The notes: generated by a model from the sequence alone, not told the origin. A stretch of DNA of 64,000 nt from Coptis chinensis (GCA_015680905.1 CM027381.1:12005501-12069500), one strand, 5' to 3'; positions 43,020 to 54,105 are shown, numbered from the stretch's first letter. Made by a program: numbers and translations.

Positions 43020-43396
43020 TATTATTTTGATAAATGGGACATCACTTTTAAAGTGATTTATTGAGTTATTTCACATCACTTTATAATTAATTTGGGATCT
43101 GAATGAAACGTCACTTCCTAAGTGATGTTAATCGGCTTTATTGATTTCACTTAAAAAGTGATGTTAAACGTTATAATATCACTTGTGGACATCGATTAAA
43201 AAGTGATGCAAAGTTATAACATCACTTGTGGACATCAATTAAAAAGTGATGTGAAGTAACATCACTTGTGGACATCATTTAAAAAGTGATGTGGAAAACC
43301 CTCACGTCGCCACCAGTTACATCACTTGCAAAAGTGACGTCGTATATTTTTGACATCACTTATAGAGTGATTTTAAATGTCTTTTTTGTTATAGTG
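43020..43396. repeat. CACTA right subterminal repeats and terminus
   Basis: A regular array: the words AACATCACTTGTGGACATC and TTAAAAAGTGATG alternate at least three times between 43170 and 43290, giving inverted pairs ACATCACTT/AAGTGATGT. The end is TTGTTATAGTG followed by the TCT duplication. Confidence 0.82.
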
Positions 43397-45275
43397 TCTC
43401 ACTCTAGCTCTAAGCCTTTCTAATCAAACTATGAGTTGCTTTTTATCAAAGTAAGAACTTAGTTATTTAATGGAAGCTTGAAAACTAGATTTTTAGAATT
43501 GTTGATATGAAAACAAGATTAGAAAGATGTAATGAGATAAGAGTAGTGGAAACAAGATTGAAAACTTTGTATTGAAGACAAATGAGAACTTGATTCATTA
43601 ACTAAAGCTTGAAGAACATGAAAATGGAAAATAGTGTAAATAACAATTAAACTATTAATTAAAACATATTAAACTACTCTTAATGACCAAATATTAATTC
43701 TAGGGTAAGTTCTCTATCCTCTCACTTTGGCTTATATACTACCCATTTTACATTTTATAACTTTGCCCTTATCTTTTAGAAATAAGACACCTCATTAGGG
43801 TTGCTTTATGCTTTAGGTATCTTCTTGAACAAGCTTGCTAAGGATGCCCACTTTTGAATTGAAGACATAATCTTTAGTCTTTTGGGTTAAGGACATGATT
43901 TTCCGTCTTTTGGTGTTGAGTCCCTAATTGTTGACCGTTGACTTTGACCTTGACTTTTCGGCACTTTTTCTCCTAAGCTGGAATCAATTAGCGAGGAATT
44001 GTCGTAATCCGAATTGCAATCCTCTCGCATAGTAATTGGGTCTTCCAAATCCCTAATTGTTCATGGTAATTTCTACCAACTAACAACTAGTATGTGAAAC
44101 AATCAAACCCAGTCTCATGGTGAACTAATTGCTTTCTAGAATGGAATGGAATATTACGAACTATTCTACGCTAACAACAATCAAGCTTTATCAAGGCTTC
44201 TTCAAACCCCTCTAATGGAGGTTTTAGCTTTGAACCATTATGCTATCATTAATATATAAATCATAACAAGACATGATAAAAAGATTATAAATTTAATATA
44301 TTGATCTAATCAAGGATTCAAAACTGAATTCACAACTAAGTAATGATTAATAACCAACTAACTTTATTGATCTAATGAATAATAATCTAATGATTCGAAA
44401 TGAATTAAAACAAGATTTAAAACTAATTTAGCACTAAGATTATGATTAACTAATTATCAAATTAAGACAAACTAATTTGCATGAATTTAAGACAACTAAA
44501 ACTAAATAAGAATTGAATCAATAAACTAAATTGAATGAAAAACTAATAATTTATTATAAAACTAAATCTTATTCTAAATAATTTTCATTCTTTGTTCTAA
44601 AAACTAATCTATTCTAATGGCAACTAATTTTATTCAATGTAAAAAAACTAGATCTAAAACAAGTTATTGGATAATGGCTAAGTAAAAAAACTCGATGCTT
44701 AAGAGTTAAGTCTTGTATCTTAAAATGGAGGAGACAAGATCCACTTTTTCATGCATAGGCTGAGGAGCCATGTTTTGGGCCGAAAAATCGAGCCCAAAAC
44801 CCAATTTCTTCAATCCACAGAGGGCTTTTCAATTGGAAATGACTTCAACATCTTTTTCCACTTCTACTCTTCTGATTGGATCAAGGCTTGGACCACTAGA
44901 AAGCTTTTCCAAGTCGGTCGTTTTGACGTAAGGTAGACCTAATTCCGAGGTCTGAGTTCAAAGATACAGCCTTCGGAAGTTCTGCTAACTTTTGTGCGCT
45001 GTTTCTGCCCGCTGTTGACTTTGACTTTTTAGCTTTGACTGGACTTTAAATGGGCTTTTTCTCCTTGCATCTTGGCCTTTAATCATATAACTTCTTAACA
45101 ACCAACCTTTGCTCCATTATCTCGCAAAAGGGGCACATTTCTGCACCTATTCGACTCCAATGCCTAAAATACAGAAGAACACGATAAAAAGCACTAACTC
45201 TTACTTATTAAACACATAATTGGTCAAAAGAGATATTGTTAAATGGGTTAAAACTACAGTTTTGGGCTCTTATCA

Positions 45276-47165
45276 AACCACCCCCAAACAGCATTTTGCT
45301 TGTCCTCAAGCAAATATGAGAAATTAGCATAAGTGACTAAAAATAAAGTTCTAACTAATCTCGTTTCGTCGAGTGCGATTGCATTGACCATATGCAACAA
45401 GGCCTTAAACCACTAGGAATTCCCTAGTGGACGAGTTATAGCCTTGTGAGAGTTTTCCAGTGAAGGTACTCACAAACTTCATCTATACTACAACGACTAC
45501 GAAATAAAACTATTGTTTCCTTATTTATCTCAATTATCTACACATCTCACTAGCAATGAATACAGAATAATCAAGTCGAAATCTAAGCTAATATATGCAT
45601 AATAATAAATCATCTACGAATAAACATATATACAATGAGTAATACTATGAAATGCACTAACAGGTCCATTTCTGAAACCTTGGAATAGCGTCCTTAAGTA
45701 GGTCCTCACATAAATGTCAAGATAAAAACACTCTGATTTTTCCGCTCAAGTTTCGCTACTCTAGTGTGCAGTGGGCACACTTTACCTTACAATCTTAATG
45801 ACAAACAAGGAAGTCGAAGTCGATCAAACACATCTACCACTTACTGTCACACTAACTTATTCCTAATTGAGCTAGAGGTCTTTATTAGGTGTTGCGGGGA
45901 TTAGGAGATGGTTTAAGAAGGAAGGAAATGGATATTCAAAAATGACAAGTCTGAGATAATAGGGTCTTCATATTACGTAACTAGATAAACCCTTGTTCTT
46001 TTGCTTCTACACTTTGTTTCCATCCTTAGCCTTTTTATTTTGGCTTTTTGACTCCTTTTATTCTATTTTTTTGGAGTTTTTATTTTGTTTCTATTTTTAT
46101 TTTTCTTTTCTTTTCTTTGGATGGAAACTTCTTTCCTTTTTCTTTTTTGAAGAAACTAACTAATTTTTGTTTACACAAGTTTTTCTCTTCTCTTTTCTTC
46201 ACTCATCCAATTCTCAGACTCATTCTAAAATGGGTAGGTTGATTTTTTATTTTGTTTTGATTTTTTTTTTAAAAAAGGGTAAAGGAATTGTGGTTTATGA
46301 AAGGCTAAAGAAAGGCTCAGAGGGGCGACTAGCGGAAAATAATTTCATAAGGTTTGAATTTCTAGCTATATCGATCCAAAGAGGGACTAAAATTCTTGCT
46401 TAGGATATGGTATAGTGATCAAGCAAGTGGACGTGTGATTTCTCTATTCGGAATTTAGTTCTCCCTTGTGTCATTTCTCAAATATTTCACTCATATAAGG
46501 CTTTAGGCTATATTCTCACTGGATTTGTAGAATAAGTACTCTATCCTAGATTTCAGAAACTTACTGTCAAACAATCATAGATGCTCATACAATATATTTA
46601 TAGAAAGATGCAAAGATTATTACCTACATATTAACCTAAGTTTCTAAAAACTATTCTAATACAAAAGCTAACATGAGACTTCTAGATTATTAAGAGCATA
46701 GGGAAAGAAAACAATACCAATATTCCTAACTGTATAGCATAACCTTTTATTTATATTTTTGAATTTTTAAAAATTTTTACTAGAAAACAAGTGCATATTG
46801 TACCTATCTATATCCTATAGATGTCTTAATTATATTACACGTGTTTCTATGCCACCCCCAAACAAGAAGCATGCTTTGTCCTCAAAGTATTGAAATAAAA
46901 AGGGTAGAAAAATACCATGGAAACGCATGAAATTTTGGAACATCTGCAAAACAGAGTTAAAACATACTAATATAGAAAAAGAAAAATAGACGCAACTCTA
47001 TATGAGTTCCACCCGTTATGGGGATAACAAGAATTAAATTGCTTGGGACATAAGCAGACGCTAACTGAAACTAAAAACTTACCTTATCTCTAGCGTTTAA
47101 GCGTCATCCTCATCCTTTTCATATGACCAAGGCTCTTTTACGTCCTGCCATGCTATGATAACTTG
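45276..47165 (-). other. Element 3b 3' noncoding region with polypurine tract and stem-loops
   Basis: Closely similar to 12058-13900. Features: polypurine tract TGTTTGGGGGTGGTT (element strand, 45290-45276) directly before the LTR; hairpin TTTGCTTG/CAAGCAAA with TCCT loop (45295-45314); the conserved nested stem-loop (45397-45447); T-rich low complexity (46030-46270); a second G tract at 46852-46864 with hairpin CTTTG/CAAAG (46874-46887). A stretch open on the plus strand at 46048-46242 is low-complexity only. Confidence 0.65.
45397..45447 (-). promoter_or_regulatory. Conserved nested stem-loop, element 3b copy
   Basis: Inner stem identical to element 2 (CCACTAGG/CCTAGTGG). In the outer stem the right arm is GCCTTGT, which pairs perfectly with ACAAGGC, whereas element 2 and element 4 have GCCTCGT (a wobble in minus-strand RNA). 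The single-stranded spacer has lost one A. Confidence 0.6.
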
Positions 47166-47950
47166 TCAAGCCCTTTGTGTATCATCATCAACCCGTGCTA
47201 ACCTGTCAAGTGTTACTCGGTCTGATGGGGTATAAGGAGCAACCAAATGCGGTTGCACCTGCCATCCCGGCCAAGTCATAACTCGAAATGAACGAACCAC
47301 GCAATTGGTGGGTCTCATGATTTCAACCCTAACCCAATCCGTGAACTGGGTATAGAATTCAAGTAAACAACCGCGCATGATGCGGCAAACCAAAACAGGC
47401 ATAAGAAGATACTTATGCCTCATGCTATGGGCTCTCTTTAGACTAGCCACTAATACTTTAGGAATGTCATATCAGCGATGTCCCTCAGCTAAAGGAAGGA
47501 GCACGTCACCAATGGTACTATTTGCAGAAGTAAATTGCCACTCCCCTAAAATATTCATCAGGATGAATAACATGGTGGTGCCTACATTCAGGGACAAGCT
47601 ACCAAGGGCTATGTTATATCGCCTTTGGTCCATTACACGAAACACCCCTCCCCCATAATACTCGTGGAAATACGCATAGTCATATAGGTATGCATTATCA
47701 GTCATATATCCCTACGTGTTTATAGGATCAGGTAAAGGCAATCCCGAAACCAACGCTACCAAAGACTTACTGAATTCCATTGTCGTGTCATTAATTGCAA
47801 CGGAGAATTTTTGTTCTCCATCAAATTGACAAAATAAATTAACATTATTGCATAAATATGTAGTAAGCTAAGGTGAATATGAGTCGTCATCACTTACCAG
47901 TAGATGCCGCCATCCTAACTGTAAGATCTTGTCGCAGAACCAACCTCCAT
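47166..47950 (-). pseudogene. Element 3b: downstream ORF, second half, function unknown
   Basis: Minus-strand pieces 47472-47705 (DNAYLYDYAYFHEYYGGGVF, YNIALGSLSLNVGTTM) and 47166-47450 (HKYLLMPVLVCRIMRGCLLEF, VRVEIMRPTNCVVRSF) are one frame apart. An upstream piece near 47770-47830 reads FDGEQKFSVAI. Athila elements carry an ORF after pol that some authors call env-like. This one has no clear signal peptide or membrane anchor. I do not recognise a function. Stops and frame changes make it non-functional. Confidence 0.5.
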
Positions 47951-48775
47951 AAGTCTCCTTCCCAACAAGTCTTCAAAAGACTGCTCAAGTATGACTGTAG
48001 GAGATGTCATCACAAAACTACTCTCTAGAAGAGCTGCAAATGACCCTAGAACAACCCATAAAAAATTGGAATTTTTCATGGCTACGAAGGTCAGGGTGCG
48101 GGTCGTGCTCAGGGCTAAATCGAGTTACAGGTGCTTCAGTGCTAGGCTCAGAATTGGTCTTGGTAGGGCGTGGGTCGTTCCGTGTGTGAAGAACACGGTG
48201 CAGTGAAAAACTAAAGGAAAAATTGGAGGTTTAAGGTGAGAGATGAAAGTGAGATGTGTGGGTTTTGTGTGGAGAATGAATCAAGTATATATAGGGTTTT
48301 AGTTTCTAAAACGAATCGACAAGTTGCCAAAAATCTTTAAGGAAATTGCCGAAAACAAAATATTTCCAAAACCTAAAACGGAAACAACCCATATTCCTTA
48401 TTCCAAAACAAACCTAATATCTTTTAGATTAAATTTAGAATAGCAACTTCCTAACTCATTAAAATTTCATCCTACCATAATATCTAATCATAGCCATGCC
48501 AATATCAGCAACATTCCCAACAATCATCGCAAAATTACTTCTAAAATTATGGATCATATAAAAACAATGCTAAAAGAAATAATACCACCCCCAAATAATT
48601 CGGGAAGGTAGGATTAACACAAAAATCATCGCATGCGTTGAAAAGAACCAAATTAAATTAAAATCGAAATTCAAATAACAAATAACTACTGAATTCAAAT
48701 TTAACTACTGAATTTAACAACTTAACATCCGAACTAATAAAAACAATAAAAATAACATCAAAAGAACAAATTTTT
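47951..48775 (-). other. Gap between the two downstream ORF parts, with a GC-rich block
   Basis: 48085-48185 is GC-rich with GGTGCGGGTCGTGCTC and GGTAGGGCGTGGGTCG, the same words seen in the leaders of elements 1 and 2. A G-rich tract (CACCCCCAAATAATTCGGG on the plus strand) lies at 48587-48605 and can form a short stem (CCCGAA/TTTGGG with one wobble). The remainder is AT-rich without ORFs. Confidence 0.45.
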
Positions 48776-49945
48776 CTAAACAGCTAGCCACGAGATGAAG
48801 ATGGAACCCTGAGATGAAGATTGGGCCTGGGATGAAGATGGGCCCGAGCCATCCGTCCTTCGGTGACAACGTTCATGCCTCTCAGACTTATTTGAAGCAG
48901 AACCCCCTAGGGGTGGCTTGCGTCGTAGAATTTCCACTCGAAACCGACTCTGTGCCTCCATAAATGCCTTCATCTCGTTCCAACGCTCATCCTCACACTG
49001 GGCACGAGTCTCATAGTTCTGATGTATGGTAGTTTGTCGAGTCCGGAGATCTTCACAAATAGTATTAAGAGAACGCATACCACGATGAAGCACTGACATG
49101 CGTTCTACATCAGACGTACACCTCTCCAAGGCCTCGGCATCAAAACATGTTGTGTCCTCCTCATCATCCGCATCAACCTCTTCCACAACCCTCTCTCCAT
49201 GCAACCTCCAAGTCTTCTGGATACATTGTGTGTAAATACTTGCATTTGAATGTGAGTTCAACATAATCTGATCAGATTTCGGAGTAGCTCTCAAACTCAT
49301 CATGATCTTTGTTATCAAAATAGGGAGAGGTGCAATACTCTTCCCAACTCCTCTAATCATATTTATCAAAAACTCGAGGATACAGAATTCATACTTTCTT
49401 TCCTAGAGTATCCATAGAACGTGAAGACAATTCAGACTGATGTCACTGACTTTCTCTTTTCCAATGACATTCCTACCAATCCGCTGAGCTACAGCCAACT
49501 GGTTGGTTCGCAGAGACGACTGGCGAACACAATGTGAACTCGCATTGTAGTTTCCCTCCAAAACCATCTCTTTCATCAAAGGCTCGATCCCAACAATTTG
49601 GGATTCCTGCAATGTGGCTACTAGATTGCATCCTTCCTCCATGCCGAAAATACGAGCCAACAAATTTCTATCCACTTCTCTCCTTAATTTATTCACCTTC
49701 ACAAAAAATTTATTACCAACCAACTCCCTCGTCTTATAGAATTGTTGGACCAAATCGCCGTGATAAAAGTCGTTCGTCGAATACCACAAATGCGTCCAAT
49801 CCCTACGAATCATCTCGTCACTGTAAAACGGAGCAAAGTGGTCGGCAGTAAAAGCTTGTTCTGGTAAAATTCTTCGTCTTTGAGCCATTGAATCTTGGAG
49901 TTGATTTGTGGGTTTGAATAAGGTGGAGGAGAGGTGTTGAACCAA
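48776..49945 (-). pseudogene. Element 3b: downstream ORF, first half, function unknown
   Basis: Two minus-strand pieces, 49403-49945 and 48776-49369, separated by a frame change near 49390. The first holds PEQAFTADHFAPFYSDEMIRRD, VNKLRREVDRNLLARIFGMEEG and NQLAVAQRIG. The second is acidic then helical (ARCEDERWNEMKAFMEAQ) and ends in a Ser-rich tail. This resembles the domain described as 'putative plant transposon protein' in ORFs downstream of Athila pol; that assignment is from memory of the family style. Elements 1, 2 and 4 lack it. Confidence 0.5.
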
Positions 49946-51006
49946 GAAATCAAACTTTGGTTCGAGTGGAGTGATTGGGTTTGATTTGGGTGATTTTTTT
50001 TTTTTTTTTTTTTTTTCGAACAGTTGGAGAGAGAAGTGAAGTGGAGGGGCGAGATTTGGTGTGGGTGGGTTGTTTTGAGGTGGTTGAGATTGGTGGTGGT
50101 GGCAATTGGTGGTGGTTTTTCCTTTTTTTTTTTCTAGGGTTGGTCGTCAATGGAGGCTGATGGAGTGAGGAAGAAGAAGAACGCGATGCGTTCTTGGGTT
50201 GTACTGTTGACTTGGGCCCAAGCCCAATCAAATTCGAAAATGCCCATTTTGTCCCTATGCGCGCAAAAATTAAAATTGGAATTCTCGAATCGTTATCGGT
50301 CCGATTTTTGCGAATGAGATATGAAAACGATCAAGAGAGAATTTCCAATCCAATGATCCATACCACACTCTATTCTAACCGCAGTTGACATATAGAAAGG
50401 TGGTAAACACCTCGGAATGCTTGAATGACGTAAGTTATGAGAACAAACGAATTCTAAATTCAAAGATAATGTCAACCCGAATTAAAATACGATTAAATGG
50501 CATAAACAACAAAAATGGAAAGTTTAGCAATCAAGAATGGAAAGACCAACACCCCACCCCCAAACAAATTTTAGAAAATAGAGTTTAGAAAATTTGTTTT
50601 AAACGTGGGTCTTTTAAAGTCAGATTCCCAAGACTTCCTAAATTACTATTTTTATGGTTTTATGGTTTTATGGTTTTATTTTTTTTTTTTTTTTTTACGA
50701 ATACGGATTAATATAAGTAAAACAATAAAGCAATAAAGGCATAATTCACACCATAGAGGAACATGACTAAAAAACCGAGAAAATATACAAGAATGGAAAA
50801 CGTGAATTATGTTAAACGTGGTCTTAGGATCCGGTACTTACATCCACACACTCCATAGGGAGGGCCCGGTTACCTGAATGATGCACTTACCAATATATGA
50901 AAGTGAAAAGAAATACACCAAGCAACAAAGGTCAGTCCTCATAGACAGGGTCCTATAAAAGGACTTCCTCCACATTAGGGGACATTAACTCTTGAAAATG
51001 ATTTAA
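49946..51006 (-). other. Element 3b spacer between integrase and the downstream ORF
   Basis: Contains a T homopolymer (about 49997-50016) and a TTTTATGG tandem run with T homopolymer (50650-50695). A G tract (50553-50565) adjoins an 11-bp AT stem (50562-50599). Next comes the AAGTCTTGGGAATCTGAC motif (50635-50607) that is shared with the other elements. 50825-50960 resembles 35100-35290 of element 3a (CCGGTTACC, CATAGA-AGG-TC words). Confidence 0.5.
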
Positions 51007-51235
51007 CTATTGGCCATTGACTTGAAAGGTATTGTTGTCCTTGGGATTTACCAAGGTGATTGCCCCGTAAAGGGTGACTTCAGTAACCAGAAAAGGACCA
51101 GACCAACGGGTTTTTAATTTCCCTGGAAAAATATGTAGACCGGAGTTGTAAAGCAAGACCTTTTGACCTACCACAAACTCTTTGCACAAGATTTTCTTAT
51201 CATGAACACGTTTCATGTTAGCTTTATAATCTTTC
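51007..51235 (-). pseudogene. Element 3b: integrase C-terminal part
   Basis: The minus strand reads DYKANMKRVHDKKILCKEF, then VGQKVLLYNSGLHIFPGKLKTRWSGPFLV, VTLYGAITLVNP and FQVNGQ before the stop. This is the integrase C-terminal DNA-binding module typical of Athila/Tat elements, without a chromodomain. It is separated from the catalytic core at 52609 by a solo LTR; the reading frame is continuous across the target site if the insert is ignored. Confidence 0.85.
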
Positions 51236-52603
51236 TGAAAACTCACACAACACGTAATTATTTGTGTCGTTGTTTGTGTTACGTATCTTTTGCAAATCTT
51301 ACTTAACCTATTAAATATTGATTAGTATAGTGGCTAGCAAAGTATCAATCCTACTCTAAATAATTAAGTGGTGATAATTGAAATTCCTAATCTAAGTTAA
51401 TCTAATGGATGCAAGTAAAAGATGTGGCTAAATAATGATGAATATATAGTTGATTTGATTTGAGATATAAACTATGCATAAACTAAACTAAATTAAATAT
51501 ATAAATATGAATTAAGAGAGAGAATATCTTGGGAGAGATAAATCCACCAAAATCATAGAATTAGTCTAATAGATCTACCTATCATGCTAAATATAAATCA
51601 CCAATAGAAACTCACCATACCTATAAACCTTATGCTCATAACCATGATGATAATATGTGACTTTAAGTGGCATTTCTATCTTTCCATCAAATACTTCTTC
51701 AATCTCCAATGATATTTTCAATCTAACCAAATTGTGCTTTAAGTGGCATTCAATATACAACTCTAGGTGCCATGGAAAATCCACATGTGTCATTAACCAT
51801 ACAACTAATTGAGGTGCTATAAATAATCTAATCATCACACTATAACACTAAAAACTAGAAGAAAAGAATCTAGGGTTTGTGGTATTTGGCTCTACACAAT
51901 TATGAATTACCCTAATACCTCCTAACCTCCACAGGAGCATTAGATCAATGAATGAATAAGAAGAAACTCAATGAGGGATTTAAACTAAAACATGATAGAA
52001 GAAGAACTAAACTAAAACACTAAATTTCCTAGATAATGTAAACTGAGGTTTTTGTGCCTTATATATTGGCTTACTTGCTCGTCTGGATAGAGATCCGAAT
52101 CCTATGTTTATTTGGTGTCAAACTCTTTGTAATCTTTATAGAAGAAATCCTAGAAAAGTTAAATTCAGTTGGACCAAAGTTGGACGTGGCCCACTTTGCC
52201 CTGCAGGCTATTTTCGAAGCTACAGTTTCTGAGAGCTTTCAGTTTCCTAATTCTTGTGAAACTCTGACTTCTTTTCCATGTTGATCTCATCTTCCTATGA
52301 AGTCAAAATTAAGGCTTTGAGATCAGATTGAAGACTTTTCCAACTCAATTATTATCCTCTTTTAGAGTCCCATTAGGCTTGGCGCTTATGGAGACAAATA
52401 TGACATTTTTGCCCTAAGCCTTTATCTATAATTCCCAGTGACTCCTTTCTGACTTGTTTGACTTCTTTTCCCTCTATATTTCACATTTAGGTTCTTTGAC
52501 CTGCAAAAACTCAAATTGCATCATATTAGAATATTTAAATATAAAATGGAGACTAACATACACATAATTGGGGTTATAAATCATTACTTTTGAGCACTTA
52601 TCA
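51236..52603 (-). repeat. Solo LTR of the element 4 family inside integrase
   Basis: Ends TGAAAACTCACAC and GCACTTATCA on the plus strand, aligned with both element 4 LTRs. It lacks an internal piece of about 130 bp that in 29140-29290 contains the CTTCATCTCCC segment. Flanked by CTTTC (51231-51235) and CCTTC (52604-52608), a 5-bp duplication with one change. No internal region remains, so it arose by LTR-LTR recombination. Confidence 0.9.
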
Positions 52604-52608
52604 CCTTC

Positions 52609-53400
52609 GCGAGATCATAAGAATCGCTACGGATTTCTTCAACCTCATTTAATTGCAACTTGCGCTTGACACCTGCCTCATCAATATTGAAGTTAAGGCT
52701 TTTTGTAGCCCACATAGCACGGTGCTCCAATTCAATGGGCAAATGACAAGGTTTCCCAAATACAAGTTTGAAGGGAGACATACCTATAGGAGTTTTAAAA
52801 GCAGTCATATACGCCCATAAGGCATCAGTTAGACGCTTAGACCAATCTTTCCTATCAGGATTTACAGTTGTTTCTAAGATTTTTTTGATTTCCCTATTAG
52901 AAACTTCTACTTGGCCGCTAGTTTATGGATGATAAGGAGTTGCCACCTTATGTGTAACTCCATACTTTTTTACTAGAGACGTAACAACTCTGTTGCAAAA
53001 ATGTGTTCCACCATCACTAATGATGGCTTTAGAAATGCCAAATCGACAGAAAATGTACTCCTTAACAAAAAACACAACTGTCTTATGGACATTGATACGG
53101 TAAGTCATGGCCTCTATCCATTTAGACACGTAGTCCACGACAACTAGAATATATATGAAACCGTGGGAAACAGGAAAAGAACCCATGAAATCAATGCCCC
53201 ATACGTCAAAAATTTCTACCACTATGATTGGATTTAATGGCATCATATTACGCTTCATGATTGGCCCAAGTTGTTGGCAACGAACACACGTCTTGTAATG
53301 CACTTGGGCATCTTTAAAAAGGGTAGGCCAATAAAACCCACATTGAAGAATTTTAGCAGCTGTTTTCATACCACTAAAATGGCCACCACACTCTTTGTCA
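52609..53400 (-). pseudogene. Element 3b: integrase zinc-binding and catalytic core, broken
   Basis: Integrase inserts the element's DNA into chromosomes. The HHCC zinc-binding module begins near 53400 (CHDKECGGHFSGMK ... CVRCQQLG). The catalytic core shows WGIDFMGSFP and VVVDYVSKWIEA (first Asp region), AIISDGGTHFCNR (second Asp) and, after a TAA that replaces a Gln codon near 52920, [14 protein letters not shown] (catalytic Glu). Then [24 protein letters not shown]. The stop inactivates the copy. It joins the C-terminal part at 51235 across the solo LTR. Confidence 0.85.
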
Positions 53401-54105
53401 TGACAGAATGATAGAACCTCATTATATTCCCACTGGGGAATACAACGATGAATAATCTGATCTGCACAATACTTAGAAAGGTAGGGCTCATCCCAGTATT
53501 ATAGCTTAATTCTGGCCAAGAATTTCTTACGTTCATTTCTTGACCAATTATCAGGAATAATATCAGAAGCTAAATAGTTCACAATGTCAGCATACCATGG
53601 TGCAAAAAATAGCATATAGGTGCTCATCCGGAAAAGCGTCAGGTATGGACTAAGAATCACTATCATCGTCATTTGTAAGTCTAGATAAGTGGTCAGCAAC
53701 TACGTTTTCGACCACTCTTTTGTCCTTTATTTCTAATGTGAACTCTTACAGGAGAAGAATCCATCGGATTAATCTCTGCTTAGCATCCTTCTTTGCGAGA
53801 AGGTACCTAAGGGCTGCATGGTCCGTGTAAACTAAAGTCTTAGAACCAACCAAATAAGGACGAAACTTATCTAAAGCATAAACGACAGCTAAGAATTCTT
53901 TTTCAGTAGTTATATAATTCCTTTGAGCATCGTTTAATGTTTTACTAGCATAATAAATGACTGTGGACTTATTATCTAGTTTCTGACCTAACACAGCACC
54001 AAAGGCATAATCACTAGCATCACACATTAGTTCGAAAGGTTTATACCAATCAGGAGGCTGTATAATGGGTGCAGATGTGAAGGCGGCTTTTAAAGTTTCA
54101 AAAGC
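53401..54105 (-). pseudogene. Element 3b: RNase H and connection to integrase
   Basis: RNase H degrades the RNA strand of the RNA-DNA hybrid. The open piece 53746-54027 reads [14 protein letters not shown] (first catalytic Asp in CDAS), [34 protein letters not shown] (catalytic Glu in TEKE) and [12 protein letters not shown] (Asp in TDH). The connection to integrase (53499-53699: WYADIVNYLASDIIPDNWS) is in another frame. Upstream the frame from RT is broken. Complete in motifs, but non-functional because of the shifts. Confidence 0.85.

Larger units (their letters stand above)
38612..43396 (+). mobile_element. Pack-CACTA transposon carrying PPR and DXS-like gene fragments
   Basis: Begins CACTACAGCTAATACGACAT and ends so that its reverse complement reads CACTATAACAAAAAAGACAT; both ends fit CACTA (En/Spm) termini. 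It is flanked by perfect 3-bp repeats TCT (38609-38611, 43397-43399), the duplication size of this superfamily. Dense subterminal repeats follow each end. Inside are pieces of two unrelated host genes and no recognisable transposase, so it is non-autonomous. The empty site exists, inverted, at 8780-9372. Orientation is given by the captured genes. Confidence 0.9.
38524..45275 (-). repeat. LTR shared by elements 3a and 3b, split by a CACTA transposon
   Basis: Without the insert it is 38524-38611 plus 43400-45275 (about 1.96 kb), ends TGATTGTTG and CTTATCA. The right 1.3 kb (from about 44000) aligns with family A LTRs; the left part does not, but is found inverted and uninterrupted at 8780-9372. 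A primer site lies on its left and a polypurine tract on its right, so it closes one element and opens another. Confidence 0.78.

Noticed and set aside
43170-43290. Short evenly spaced repeats as a possible CRISPR or miRNA precursor
   Set aside because: They lie next to CACTA ends and occur at both termini; subterminal transposase-binding repeats explain them.
47377-47658. Plus-strand ORF of 93 codons
   Set aside because: Antisense to the better-supported minus-strand ORF pieces of element 3b.
49534-49851. Plus-strand ORF of 105 codons
   Set aside because: Antisense of the downstream ORF of element 3b; no family features.
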